DNA of 60,090 nt, from positions 1 to 60,090 of the forward strand of contig NZ_JAUYEY010000008.1 in NCBI RefSeq assembly GCF_030689685.1, in the 5' to 3' direction. The stretch comes from Polaromonas sp. Its GTDB lineage: Bacteria > Pseudomonadota > Gammaproteobacteria > Burkholderiales > Burkholderiaceae_C. Under the pieces are notes generated by a model. It did no database searches and was not told the origin of the DNA. It saw only the letters and a list, made by a program, of their open reading frames with translations. Both the position numbers and the translations under genes were made by a program. Shown here one piece after another: positions 25,270 through 33,998 of the stretch. How positions within the stretch are numbered: the stretch's first letter is position 1; each line of letters opens with the position of its first letter.

Positions 25270-27216
25270 ATGTTGACCACCTTTCCCCGATTGCTCCTGA
25301 AGCACGCTACCGAGCGCCCCGGCGCGCCCGCCATGCGCGAGAAGGAATATGGTATCTGGCAAGCGCACAGCTGGGCGGCCATGGCCACGCTGGTGGAGCA
25401 CATTGCCTGCGGCCTGCACCAGGCCGGACTACAGCGCGGCGAACACATGGTGGTCATCGGCGCCAACCGGCCCCGCCTGTACGCCACCATGCTGGCGGCG
25501 CAGTCGCTGGGCGCAATTGCCGTGCCGCTGTACCAGGACGCGGTAGGCGCTGAATGTGTGTTCCCGATCACCAACGCCGAGGTGCGTTTTGCCATGGTCG
25601 AGGACCAGGAGCAAGTCGACAAGCTGCTGGAGATCCGCGAGCAGTGCCCGCAGCTCGGAAACATCATTTTTGACGACCCACGCGGCCTGCGCAATTACCA
25701 GGAACCGGGGCTGGTCGCGCTGGATGCGCTGATTGCCGGTGGACAAGCCTTCTCAAAAGCGCAGCCCGGCTTCTTCAAGGCAGAGATCGAAAAAGCCCAG
25801 CCTGATGACGTGGCCGCCATGTTTTTCACCTCTGGCACCACCGGCAACCCCAAAGGCGTGGTGCACACGCACCACACCCTGCTCGACCGTGCTCAGGCCG
25901 GCGCCGAGTTCGACAAGCTGACCAGCAGCGAGGAAGTACTGGCTTACCTGCCACCTGCCTGGATTGGCCAGAACATTTTCAGTTATGCGCAGTGGCTTGC
26001 CTGCGGCTACGTGGTCAACTGCCCCGAAAACGCCAGCACCGTTACCATCGACCTCAAGGAAGTCGGCCCCACCTATTACTTCGCGCCACCGCGCGTCTTT
26101 GAAGGCCTGCTGACCAGCGTGATGATCCGCATGGAAGATGCGGGCCTTCTCAAACGCAAGATGTTTCACTTCTTCATGGACGTGGCCAAACGCGTCGGGC
26201 CAGCACTGATGGGCGGCCAACCCGTGGGCACTGGCGACAAGGTGCTTTACGCGCTGGGACAGATCATGGCCTATGGCCCGCTGCGCAACAACCTCGGTTT
26301 TTCGCGCGTGCGCGTGGCCTACACGGCGGGCGAGGCCATTGGCCCAGACCTGTTTACCTTTTACCGCTCGATTGGAGTCAACCTCAAGCAGCTCTATGGC
26401 TCGACCGAAACCGCCGTGTTTGTCTGCCTGCAACCAGACAACCAGGCGCGCGCCGACACCGTGGGTGTGCCGATCCGGGGGGTGGAGATCAAGGTGGACG
26501 CCAACGGAGAAATCCTGGTCAAATCCGCCGGCCTGCTCAAGGCTTATTACAAGAACCCGCAAGCCACCGCCGAAGTGCTGACCGCCGACGGCTGGTACCA
26601 CACCAGCGACGCCGGTTTCCTGGACGCCAGCGGTCACCTCAAGATCATCGACCGCGTCAAAGACGTGGGCCGCATCAAGGGCGGTGCCAACGACGGTGCG
26701 ATGTTTGCGCCCAAGTATGTGGAGAACAAACTCAAGTTCTTCCCCCACATCAAGGAAGTGGTGGCCTACGGCGACGGTCGCGAGAAGGTCTGCGTGATGC
26801 TCAATATCGACTTCGATGCGGTCGGCAACTGGGCCGAGCGGCGCAACTTGCCGTATGCCGGCTACACCGACCTGGCGCAAAAACCCGAGGTGTACCAGCT
26901 GATCAAGGAGTGCGTGGAGAAGGTCAACGCCGACCTGAGCGTCGATACGCTGCTGGCCGGCTCGCAGATCAGCCGCTTCCTGGTGCTGCACAAAGAGCTT
27001 GACGCCGACGATGGCGAGTTGACCCGGACCAACAAGGTGCGGCGCGGCTTTATCGCCGACAAGTACCAGCCGCTGGTCGATGCGCTGTACAGCGGCAAGA
27101 CAGAGCAGTTCATTGAAACCGTCGTGAAGTTTGAAGACGGTCGCAGCGGTAGCGTGAGCGCCACGCTGAAGATCAGCGACGCGCAGACTTTTGCACCGGT
27201 AAAGGCAGCGGCATGA
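25270..27216 (+). CDS. AMP-dependent acyl/aryl-CoA synthetase
   Basis: This 648-residue ligase activates a carboxylic acid through an acyl-adenylate. The P-loop-like motif is FTSGTTGNPKGVVHTHH (near residue 190), the A5 motif LYGSTETAVFV, and A7-A8 is WYHTSDAGFLDASGHLKIIDRVKDVGR. The extended C-terminal part resembles long-chain synthetases. The substrate is not evident. Its linkage to a Liv importer and a PaaK-like ligase is a pattern seen for aromatic or other carboxylic acids. The stop overlaps the livG start by four bases (ATGA). Confidence 0.86.
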   Translation: MLTTFPRLLLKHATERPGAPAMREKEYGIWQAHSWAAMATLVEHIACGLHQAGLQRGEHMVVIGANRPRLYATMLAAQSLGAIAVPLYQDAVGAECVFPITNAEVRFAMVEDQEQVDKLLEIREQCPQLGNIIFDDPRGLRNYQEPGLVALDALIAGGQAFSKAQPGFFKAEIEKAQPDDVAAMFFTSGTTGNPKGVVHTHHTLLDRAQAGAEFDKLTSSEEVLAYLPPAWIGQNIFSYAQWLACGYVVNCPENASTVTIDLKEVGPTYYFAPPRVFEGLLTSVMIRMEDAGLLKRKMFHFFMDVAKRVGPALMGGQPVGTGDKVLYALGQIMAYGPLRNNLGFSRVRVAYTAGEAIGPDLFTFYRSIGVNLKQLYGSTETAVFVCLQPDNQARADTVGVPIRGVEIKVDANGEILVKSAGLLKAYYKNPQATAEVLTADGWYHTSDAGFLDASGHLKIIDRVKDVGRIKGGANDGAMFAPKYVENKLKFFPHIKEVVAYGDGREKVCVMLNIDFDAVGNWAERRNLPYAGYTDLAQKPEVYQLIKECVEKVNADLSVDTLLAGSQISRFLVLHKELDADDGELTRTNKVRRGFIADKYQPLVDALYSGKTEQFIETVVKFEDGRSGSVSATLKISDAQTFAPVKAAA

Positions 27217-27995
27217 CCAAAAAAATAGGCGACGTCATCCTCGACGTACACAACATCAGCCTGAGTTTCGGCGGCGTGAAAGCCCTGGCCGACATTTCCT
27301 TCAATGTGAAAGAGCATGAGATCCGCGCCATCATCGGCCCCAACGGTGCCGGCAAAAGCTCCATGCTCAACTGCATCAACGGGGTCTATCAGCCGCAGCA
27401 GGGCAGCATCACTTTTCGCGGCCAGACCTTTAAACACATGAACAGCCACCAGGTGGCGGTGATGGGTGTGGCGCGCACCTTCCAGAACCTGGCGCTGTTC
27501 AAGGGCATGAGTGTGCTCGACAACATCATGACCGGCCGCAACCTGAAGATCAAAAGCAACCTGCTGCTGCAGGCGCTGCGCATCGGCCCTGCGCAAAAAG
27601 AAGAGTTCCAGCACCGCGAAGCCGTTGAAAAGATCATCGACTTTCTGGAAATTCAGGCCTATCGGAAGACGCCGGTGGGCCAGTTGCCCTACGGCCTGCA
27701 AAAACGTGTGGACCTGGGCCGCGCACTGGCGATGGAGCCGCAGGTGTTGCTGCTCGACGAACCGATGGCCGGCATGAACGTCGAGGAAAAGCAGGACATG
27801 TGCCGCTTCGTGCTGGATGTGAACGATGAGCTTGGCATTACCGTGGTTCTGATTGAACACGACATGAGCGTGGTGATGGATATTTCAGACCGCGTGGTGG
27901 TGCTGGACTACGGTAGAAAAATCGGCGACGGCACACCGGACGAAGTACGCAACAACCCGGATGTGATTCGGGCTTACCTGGGAACAAGTCATTGA
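27213..27995 (+). CDS. livG: Liv-type ABC transporter ATP-binding protein LivG
   Basis: This 260-residue ATPase has Walker A GPNGAGKSS (near residue 42), signature-type region LPYGLQKRVDLGRALAM, and Walker B LLLDEPMAGMN. The extended length and the long insert before the signature fit LivG rather than LivF. It would power import with LivF, LivH and LivM at the inner membrane. It is coupled to the upstream synthetase. The 106 bases to livH contain a repeat hairpin. Confidence 0.92.
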   Translation: MTKKIGDVILDVHNISLSFGGVKALADISFNVKEHEIRAIIGPNGAGKSSMLNCINGVYQPQQGSITFRGQTFKHMNSHQVAVMGVARTFQNLALFKGMSVLDNIMTGRNLKIKSNLLLQALRIGPAQKEEFQHREAVEKIIDFLEIQAYRKTPVGQLPYGLQKRVDLGRALAMEPQVLLLDEPMAGMNVEEKQDMCRFVLDVNDELGITVVLIEHDMSVVMDISDRVVVLDYGRKIGDGTPDEVRNNPDVIRAYLGTSH

Positions 27996-28034
27996 ACCCC
28001 GTATCGAAAAAGCGCCACGACTCGCCGAATGACT

Positions 28035-28055
28035 CCCTCTCCCTCTGGGAGAGGG
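28035..28055. repeat. CCCTCTCCC hairpin repeat, copy 1 (inside the operon)
   Basis: CCCTCTCCC-TCT-GGGAGAGGG forms a perfect 9-bp stem with a 3-base loop between livG and livH. Other copies are at 33841, 36162 and 39084. There is no T-run, so it is not a standard terminator, but it could affect expression across the operon. Confidence 0.65.
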
Positions 28056-28101
28056 GGCCATACAGCGGTCTGTGCGTGCGACTGAAGCAAGGTAAATAGA
28101 G

Positions 28102-29031
28102 ATGGCTTTTTTTCTTGAAACTCTTTTGGGCGGCCTGATGGCCGGCATGCTTTACTCGCTGGTAGCGCTCGGCTTTGTGCTGATTTTTAAAGCCTCTGGC
28201 GTATTTAACTTTTCGCAAGGGGCGATGGTGCTGTTTGCAGCCTTGGCGATGGCCCGCTTTGCAGAATGGATTCCCGAGTGGTTTGGCTTTGAAAACAAAC
28301 TGCTCGGCAACCTGCTGGGTTTTCTGGCAGCTGCCGTCTGCATGTTTATTCTGGCGTGGTTGATTGAGCGGCTGGTGCTGCGCCACCTGGTCAATCAGGA
28401 AGGCGTCACGCTGCTGATGGCTACCCTGGGCATCACGTACTTTATAGACGGTTTGGGACAAACTATTTTTGGCAGCGCCATTTATAAAATTGATATTGGC
28501 ATGCCCAAAGAGCCGGTGTTTGTATTGCAAAACGTCTTTCCGGGTGGCCTGCTGGTCAACAAGGAGGACCTGATCTCGGCGCTGGTAGCGGCTGCGCTGG
28601 TGGCGGCTTTGAGCCTGTTCTTCCAGAAAACATCCACCGGTCGCGCACTGCGGGCTGTCGCCGATGACCACCAGGCTGCGCAAAGCGTGGGCATTCCGCT
28701 CAATACCATTTGGGTGATTGTGTGGTGTGTCGCAGGCATTACCGCCTTGGTTGCCGGCATGATTTGGGGCTCAAAACTCGGCGTGCAGTTCTCGCTGACC
28801 ACGGTCGCGCTGCGAGCGCTGCCTGTGATTATTCTGGGCGGCCTCACGTCGGTACCCGGCGCGATTATTGGAGGCCTGATTATTGGCGTGGGCGAGAAGC
28901 TGTCGGAGGTGTACCTGGGTCCGATGGTGGGCGGGGGTATTGAAATCTGGTTTGCTTATGTATTGGCACTGGTGTTTTTGCTGTTCAGGCCGCAGGGGCT
29001 CTTCGGCGAGAAAATAATCGACCGAGTTTGA
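28102..29031 (+). CDS. livH: Liv-type ABC transporter permease LivH
   Basis: This 309-residue inner-membrane permease has about eight helices. Family features are the N-terminal LLGGLMAGMLYSLVALGFVLIF (given in part: AGMLYSLVALGF), FKASGVFNFSQGAMVL, FQKTSTGRALRAVADD and the EAA-like GLTSVPGAIIGGLIIG. It pairs with LivM, 9 bases downstream. By eye its codons are less GC-rich than those of livG and the ligases around it, a property shared with livM and livK. Confidence 0.92.
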   Translation: MAFFLETLLGGLMAGMLYSLVALGFVLIFKASGVFNFSQGAMVLFAALAMARFAEWIPEWFGFENKLLGNLLGFLAAAVCMFILAWLIERLVLRHLVNQEGVTLLMATLGITYFIDGLGQTIFGSAIYKIDIGMPKEPVFVLQNVFPGGLLVNKEDLISALVAAALVAALSLFFQKTSTGRALRAVADDHQAAQSVGIPLNTIWVIVWCVAGITALVAGMIWGSKLGVQFSLTTVALRALPVIILGGLTSVPGAIIGGLIIGVGEKLSEVYLGPMVGGGIEIWFAYVLALVFLLFRPQGLFGEKIIDRV

Positions 29032-29040
29032 GAGATAAAC

Positions 29041-30117
29041 ATGATTTACAGAGAAAACGGTCAATTCAAAACGACCTACCAGGCTGACCAGCAAATATTC
29101 CCGATTGCGCAGGACCGATGGTTTTTGCTTGGACTGCTTTTGTTCAGCTTGGTCGCGGTGCCGTTGATCGCTGACGAGTACATGTTTCGCGCTATTTTGA
29201 TTCCCTTTTTGATCCTGTCGCTGGCTGCACTGGGCGTCAATATTCTGGTCGGCTATTGCGGGCAGATTTCGCTGGGTTCTGGCGCGTTTATGGCGGTGGG
29301 CGCCTATGCGGCGTACAACACGTATGTGCGGATTGAAGGTATGCCCATGATCGTGGCGCTGCTGGCTGGTGGCTTCTTCGCAACCTTGGTTGGCATATTT
29401 TTTGGCATCCCCAGCTTGCGTGTGAAAGGCTTGTACCTGGCGGTGGCAACACTGGCCGCGCAGTTTTTTTGTGACTGGGCTTTTTTGCGCATCAGCTGGT
29501 TTACCAACAACAGCACATCGGGTTCCGTCGCCGTGTCAAACCTGAGTGCATTGGGCATACCGATTGATTCACCCTTCAAAAAATACCTGCTCTGCCTGGG
29601 TTTTCTAATCGTCTTTGGCGTGCTGGCAAAAAATCTGGTCCGCAGCGCGATCGGCCGGGAGTGGATGGCTATTCGAGATATGGACGTGGCTGCCGCAGTG
29701 ATAGGCATCAGGCCGGTTTACGCCAAGCTCAGTGCATTCGCGGTCAGCTCCTTCATCATTGGCGTGGCTGGCGGCTTATGGGGCTTTGTTCATCTGGGCT
29801 CCTGGGAGCCGGCTGCGTTTTCGATTGACCGCTCGTTTCAGCTCCTCTTCATGGTGATCATTGGCGGGCTGGGCTCCATCATGGGCAGCTTTTTCGGCGC
29901 GGCCTTTATTGTGATTCTGCCTATTTTTCTGAACCAGTTTTTACCCGCCATGGGTGCCTTGGTGGGGGTTGAAATTTCTACCGCAGCGGTCGCACACACC
30001 GAGGTCATGTTGTTCGGTGCATTGATTGTCTGGTTCCTGATTGTCGAGCCGCATGGCTTGGCACGGCTATGGAGCATAGGCAAGCAAAAACTGCGTCTCT
30101 GGCCTTTCCCGCATTGA
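29041..30117 (+). CDS. livM: Liv-type ABC transporter permease LivM
   Basis: This 358-residue permease has an N-terminal extension (MIYRENGQFKTTYQAD) before about ten helices. LivM features are GYCGQISLGSGAFMAVGAYA, IPSLRVKGLYLAVATLAAQF, RSAIGREWMAIRDMDVAA and GGLGSIMGSFFGAAFI. It forms the channel with LivH. SD sequence GAGATAAAC precedes the ATG. Codon use is lower in GC than the flanking ligase genes. Confidence 0.92.
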   Translation: MIYRENGQFKTTYQADQQIFPIAQDRWFLLGLLLFSLVAVPLIADEYMFRAILIPFLILSLAALGVNILVGYCGQISLGSGAFMAVGAYAAYNTYVRIEGMPMIVALLAGGFFATLVGIFFGIPSLRVKGLYLAVATLAAQFFCDWAFLRISWFTNNSTSGSVAVSNLSALGIPIDSPFKKYLLCLGFLIVFGVLAKNLVRSAIGREWMAIRDMDVAAAVIGIRPVYAKLSAFAVSSFIIGVAGGLWGFVHLGSWEPAAFSIDRSFQLLFMVIIGGLGSIMGSFFGAAFIVILPIFLNQFLPAMGALVGVEISTAAVAHTEVMLFGALIVWFLIVEPHGLARLWSIGKQKLRLWPFPH

Positions 30118-30200
30118 GTCTTTTCAGCGTTGAATTTTTGTTGTTTGTTTTTTCGTTCTGCAACCACAGGCATGCCATTGCCAATATCTAGGAGACTTTT

Positions 30201-31517
30201 ATGAAATTGAGTCATATCGTTCTTGCCAGCGTGCTGGCAACCGCTGGTGCGGGGGCTTTCGCCCAGGCCAAAGAGCAGTTTTTCCCGGTCTTGACGGGCC
30301 GCACCGGCCCCGTCGCGCCCAACGCCACACCTTGGGCCAACGGGCACAACGACTACATGAAGCTGGTCAATGCACGCGGCGGCATCAACGGCATCAAAAC
30401 ACTGATTGAAGAATGTGAAACCGCCTACGCCACAGACCGTGGGGTCGAGTGTTACGAGCGCCTCAAGAACAAACACGGTGGCGCTACGGTGTTTCAGCCC
30501 TTATCGACGGGAATCACTTTCGCGCTGACCGAAAAAATTTCTGCCGACAAGATCCCGATGATCACTTCGGGTTATGGCCGCAGCGACTCGCAAGATGGGG
30601 GTATTTTCAAATGGAACTTTCCGCTGATCGGCCACTACTGGGTCGCGGGTGACACAGTGCTTCAGCACATCGGCAAGCAGGCCGGCGGCATGGACAAACT
30701 CAAGGGCAAAAAAATTGGCGTGGGCTACCACGACTCCCCGTTTGGCAAAGAGTTGCTGCCGATCTTGCAGGAGCGGGCCGCGCAATACGGATTCACCCTG
30801 CAACTGCTCCCAATTGCAGCACCGGGTGTTGAGCAAAAGGCCACCTGGCTACAAGTTCGTCAGCAGCAGCCTGACTATGTGATTTTGCAAACCTGGGGCG
30901 TGATGACGGGTACTGCCATCAAAGAAGCGCAGGCGGTAGGTTATCCACGCGAAAAGATGTTTGGCACGTGGTGGTCGGGCGCTGAGCCAGACCTCAAAGA
31001 CATTGGTCAGGGTGCCAAAGGCTACAGCGCGGTGATGATGCAGCACGGCGCTGAGCCGGGCTCAGCCGTTGTGAAGGAAATTCTGGAGAAAGTTCACGCC
31101 AAAGGTCAGGGCGCTGGCCCCAAAGACGAGGTCGGACAAGTGCTGTACATGCGCGGTGTCGTGGGTGCCATGCTGGCAGTCGAGGGCGTGCGCGCTGCGC
31201 AAGAGCGCTTTGGCAAAGGCAAAGTCATGACCGGTGAACAAGCACGCTGGGGCTATGAAAACCTGAACCTGACCCAGGCCAAGCTCGATGCATTGGGCTT
31301 CAAGGGCGTGATGCGCCCGGTGTCAACCAACTGCGTGGACCACATGGGTTCTGCCTGGGCGCGTGTGCATCAGTGGGACGGCAGCAAGTTTGTCTGGACC
31401 TCCGACTGGCTACAGGCTGACGAACAGGTCATTCGGCCAATGGTCAAAAACTCGGCCGAGAAGTACGCCGCCGAGAAAAAACTGACGCGACGCACCGCTG
31501 CGGACTGCCAGTCCTGA
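30201..31517 (+). CDS. Liv-type ABC transporter substrate-binding protein
   Basis: This 438-residue periplasmic protein has signal peptide MKLSHIVLASVLATAGAGAF, cleaved after AFA. The mature part has the type-1 binding fold: QFFPVLTGRTGPVAPNATPW, the GGINGIKTLIEECETAYATD region, and GYGRSDSQDGGIFKWNFPL. It is longer than leucine-binding LivK, and the ligand residues differ, so a non-amino-acid ligand such as an aromatic acid is possible. AGGAGA lies 9 bases before the ATG. The downstream gap holds a stem-loop before livF. Confidence 0.87.
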   Translation: MKLSHIVLASVLATAGAGAFAQAKEQFFPVLTGRTGPVAPNATPWANGHNDYMKLVNARGGINGIKTLIEECETAYATDRGVECYERLKNKHGGATVFQPLSTGITFALTEKISADKIPMITSGYGRSDSQDGGIFKWNFPLIGHYWVAGDTVLQHIGKQAGGMDKLKGKKIGVGYHDSPFGKELLPILQERAAQYGFTLQLLPIAAPGVEQKATWLQVRQQQPDYVILQTWGVMTGTAIKEAQAVGYPREKMFGTWWSGAEPDLKDIGQGAKGYSAVMMQHGAEPGSAVVKEILEKVHAKGQGAGPKDEVGQVLYMRGVVGAMLAVEGVRAAQERFGKGKVMTGEQARWGYENLNLTQAKLDALGFKGVMRPVSTNCVDHMGSAWARVHQWDGSKFVWTSDWLQADEQVIRPMVKNSAEKYAAEKKLTRRTAADCQS

Positions 31518-31620
31518 AAGATGTGTCTTCCCGGGCGATCCAGCCCGGGGTCCGTGCTTCGCTACACCGGCTTGGGTCTGTGGCGAGGCATGGATGGCGG
31601 GGCAGGCCCGCCAGGACAGC

Positions 31621-31655
31621 TCATTCTCAAGCGCTGTCCCAGCGTTTGAGAATGA
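31621..31655 (+). promoter_or_regulatory. 15-bp inverted repeat (mRNA stem-loop) just upstream of livF
   Basis: TCATTCTCAAGCGCT (31621-31635), loop GTCCC, and AGCGTTTGAGAATGA (31641-31655) pair over 15 bases with a single G-U. It ends 13 bases before the livF ATG, next to the ribosome site. No T-run follows. It may stabilise the livK message or limit livF translation. Confidence 0.65.
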
Positions 31656-31668
31656 ACGGAAAAACAGC

Positions 31669-32487
31669 ATGAGCACACCCAGCACCACCCCTGTCGTCCT
31701 GAACGTCAATGGCATTGAAGTCATCTACAACCACGTCATTCTGGTGCTCAAGGGCGTTTCCCTGAATGTGCCAGAAGGAAAGATTGTGGCCATTCTGGGC
31801 GGCAATGGCGCCGGCAAGACCACGACTTTGCGCGCTATTTCCAATCTGCTCAAAGGCGAGCGCGGTGAGGTCACCAAAGGCTCGATCGAGCTGCGCGGCG
31901 AGCGCATTGAAAACCTCACGACCGCCGATCTGGTGCAGCGCGGCGTGGTCCAGGTCATGGAGGGGCGCCACTGTTTTGCCCATTTGACGATTGAAGAAAA
32001 CCTGCTGACCGGCGCCTATACGGTGAAAAGCAAAGCCCAGATCGCAGCCAATCTGGAAAAGGTTTACAACTACTTTCCACGCCTGAAAATGCGCCGCACC
32101 TCGCAGGCAGCCTACACCTCGGGGGGTGAGCAGCAGATGTGCGCCATCGGCCGCGCGCTGATGGCCAGCCCCAGCATGGTGCTGCTGGACGAACCCTCGA
32201 TGGGTCTTGCGCCGCAAATTGTCGAAGAAGTGTTTGAGATCGTGAAAGACCTCAACCAGAAAGAAAAGGTCACCTTTTTGCTGGCCGAGCAAAACACCAA
32301 CATGGCCCTGAAATACGCCGATTACGGCTACATCATGGAAAGCGGCCGGGTGGTGATGGACGGTGCTGCCCGCGACCTGGCCAACAACGAGGATGTCAAG
32401 GAGTTCTACCTGGGCATGGGCGGCGGCGAGCGCAAGAGCTACAGGGATGTGAAAAGTTACAAACGCCGCAAGCGCTGGTTGGCTTGA
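31669..32487 (+). CDS. livF: Liv-type ABC transporter ATP-binding protein LivF
   Basis: This 272-residue ATPase starts at MSTPSTTPVVLNVNGIEVIY (ATG 31669); the longer frame crosses the stem-loop and is unlikely. Walker A is GGNGAGKTT, the signature region YTSGGEQQMCAIGRALM, and Walker B VLLDEPSMGLAPQIV. These fit LivF. The C-terminal tail is rather basic (YKRRKRW). With LivG it drives the importer. It is followed within 12 bases by the PaaK-like ligase. Confidence 0.92.
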   Translation: MSTPSTTPVVLNVNGIEVIYNHVILVLKGVSLNVPEGKIVAILGGNGAGKTTTLRAISNLLKGERGEVTKGSIELRGERIENLTTADLVQRGVVQVMEGRHCFAHLTIEENLLTGAYTVKSKAQIAANLEKVYNYFPRLKMRRTSQAAYTSGGEQQMCAIGRALMASPSMVLLDEPSMGLAPQIVEEVFEIVKDLNQKEKVTFLLAEQNTNMALKYADYGYIMESGRVVMDGAARDLANNEDVKEFYLGMGGGERKSYRDVKSYKRRKRWLA

Positions 32488-32498
32488 GGGACATTGAC

Positions 32499-33746
32499 AT
32501 GACCTTGTTTTTTGACATTCTGGAGTCCCGCCCCCCGGCGCAGCGCGAGGCCGCATTGATGGCGGCGCTGCCGGGCCAGGTGGCGCACGCGCAAAAGGCT
32601 GCGGGTGCCTTTACCACCTTGCTGGCCGGCATCAATGCCGCCGCCATCTCCAGCCGCACCGCGCTGGCGCGCCTGCCCGTCACGCGCAAGCATGCGTTGT
32701 TTGATCTGCAGAAGGCGGGCCGGCCCGGTGATTCGTTCGGCGGCTTCTCTGCCTTGCTGCGCGGGCCAGGGATGCCGCGCGTGTTTGCTTCGCCCGGGCC
32801 GATCTACGAGCCCGAAGGCAGCACCCCGGATTATTGGCGCGCCGGCCGGGCGATATACGCCGCAGGATTTCGCGCAGGCGACCTGGCGCACAACGCCTTC
32901 AGCTACCACATGACGCCCGGCGCGTTCATCATGGAGTCGGGCTTGCACGCGGTCGGCTGCACGGTGTTTCCGGCTGGCGTCGGCCAAACCGAACAACAAC
33001 TGCAGGCGATTGCCGAGCTCCGGCCCGATGGCTATACCGGCACGCCCAGCTTCCTGCGCATTCTGGTGGAAAAGGCGCTTGAGACCGGCAGCGACATCTC
33101 CAGCATCCGCAAAGGCCTGGTCGGCGGCGAAGCCTTTACGCCGAGCTTGCGCGACTGGTTTTTAGAGCGTGGCATGGCCATCTACCAAAGTTATGCGACC
33201 GCCGACCTCGGACTGATCGCCTACGAAACCGAAGCACGCGAAGGCCTGGTGCTGGACGAAGGCGTGATTGTCGAAATCGTCCGACCCGGCACGGGCGACC
33301 CGGTTCCAGAAGGCGAGGTCGGTGAACTGGTGGTCACCACCTTGAACCCCGGCTATCCGCTGATCCGTTTCGGTACCGGCGATCTGTCTGCCGTGCTGGC
33401 GGGCACCTGCCCGACCGGGCGCACCAACATGCGCATCAAGGGCTGGATGGGCCGCGCCGACCAAACCACCAAGATCCGCGGCATGTTTGTGCACCCCGGC
33501 CAGGTGGCGGACATCGCCAGGCGTTTCCCCGAAGTGCTGAAGGCCCGGCTGGTCGTGAGCGGCGAAATGGCGAGCGACAGCATGACGCTCAAGGTCGAGG
33601 CCTCCTCGCTGCCGCAAGGGCTGGAAAGCCGCATCGGCGAGGCCATACGCGACATCACAAAATTGCGCGGCGACGTGCAACTCATGGCGCCGGGCAGCCT
33701 GCCCAACGATGGCAAAGTCATCGAGGATGCTCGAAGTTATAAATAG
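32499..33746 (+). CDS. Phenylacetate-CoA ligase-like (PaaK family) adenylate-forming protein
   Basis: This 415-residue protein starts at ATG 32499 with GAGGG upstream; a TTG at 32484 is possible. PaaK-family order is seen: FGGFSALLRGPGMPRVFASPG, YHMTPGAFIMESGLHAVG, GYTGTPSFLRILVEKA, GGEAFTPSLRDW, YQSYATADLG and the late RADQTTKIRGMFVHPGQV. It would form an acyl- or aryl-CoA. The nucleotide loop FASPGP lacks the usual Ser/Thr-Gly-rich signature, so activity on a typical substrate is not assured. It is the last gene of the Liv operon, and its TAG stop lies in a dispersed repeat. Confidence 0.82.
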   Translation: MTLFFDILESRPPAQREAALMAALPGQVAHAQKAAGAFTTLLAGINAAAISSRTALARLPVTRKHALFDLQKAGRPGDSFGGFSALLRGPGMPRVFASPGPIYEPEGSTPDYWRAGRAIYAAGFRAGDLAHNAFSYHMTPGAFIMESGLHAVGCTVFPAGVGQTEQQLQAIAELRPDGYTGTPSFLRILVEKALETGSDISSIRKGLVGGEAFTPSLRDWFLERGMAIYQSYATADLGLIAYETEAREGLVLDEGVIVEIVRPGTGDPVPEGEVGELVVTTLNPGYPLIRFGTGDLSAVLAGTCPTGRTNMRIKGWMGRADQTTKIRGMFVHPGQVADIARRFPEVLKARLVVSGEMASDSMTLKVEASSLPQGLESRIGEAIRDITKLRGDVQLMAPGSLPNDGKVIEDARSYK

Positions 33747-33815
33747 AGCCCCCACGTTCGCTCACTGCGTGTAGCTCTCTGCGCCCCCCGAGGGGGCGCT
33801 GCGCCTGCTTGAAAA
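33743..33815. repeat. CCCCCACG dispersed repeat, copy 1, supplying a stop codon
   Basis: Begins AATAGAGCCCCCACG, where TAG is the stop of the PaaK-like gene, and includes the GC-rich dyad GCGCCCCCCGAGGGGGCGC (33780-33799 area) followed by TGCGCCTGCTTG. Related copies are at 36225-36326 (inverted) and 37475. Confidence 0.6.
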
Positions 33816-33840
33816 TACCGGCTCTCGTGCCTTCTTGCCC

Positions 33841-33875
33841 CCCTCTCCCTCTGGGAGAGGGTTGGGGTGAGGGCC
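33841..33875. repeat. CCCTCTCCC hairpin repeat, copy 2
   Basis: CCCTCTCCC-TCT-GGGAGAGGG (33841-33861) is followed by TTGGGGTGAGGGC, the fullest copy of this element. It lies in the non-coding gap before the Bug gene at 33999; otherwise that gap shows no gene. Confidence 0.65.
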
Positions 33876-33998
33876 TGCAGTCCTGGGAACACCATCCCCC
33901 CCCGCGCTCGCGCTGAGTGCTTGCCCTTACGTAGTTCCCGCGATGGACACTGGCTTTCGGCTTTGTAAACTGGGCGGGTCACTCAAAGGAGACTTTTT

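Noticed and set aside
26862..27860. Minus-strand frame of 332 codons over the synthetase and livG
   Set aside because: Antisense shadow; the plus-strand genes have full Walker and adenylation motifs.
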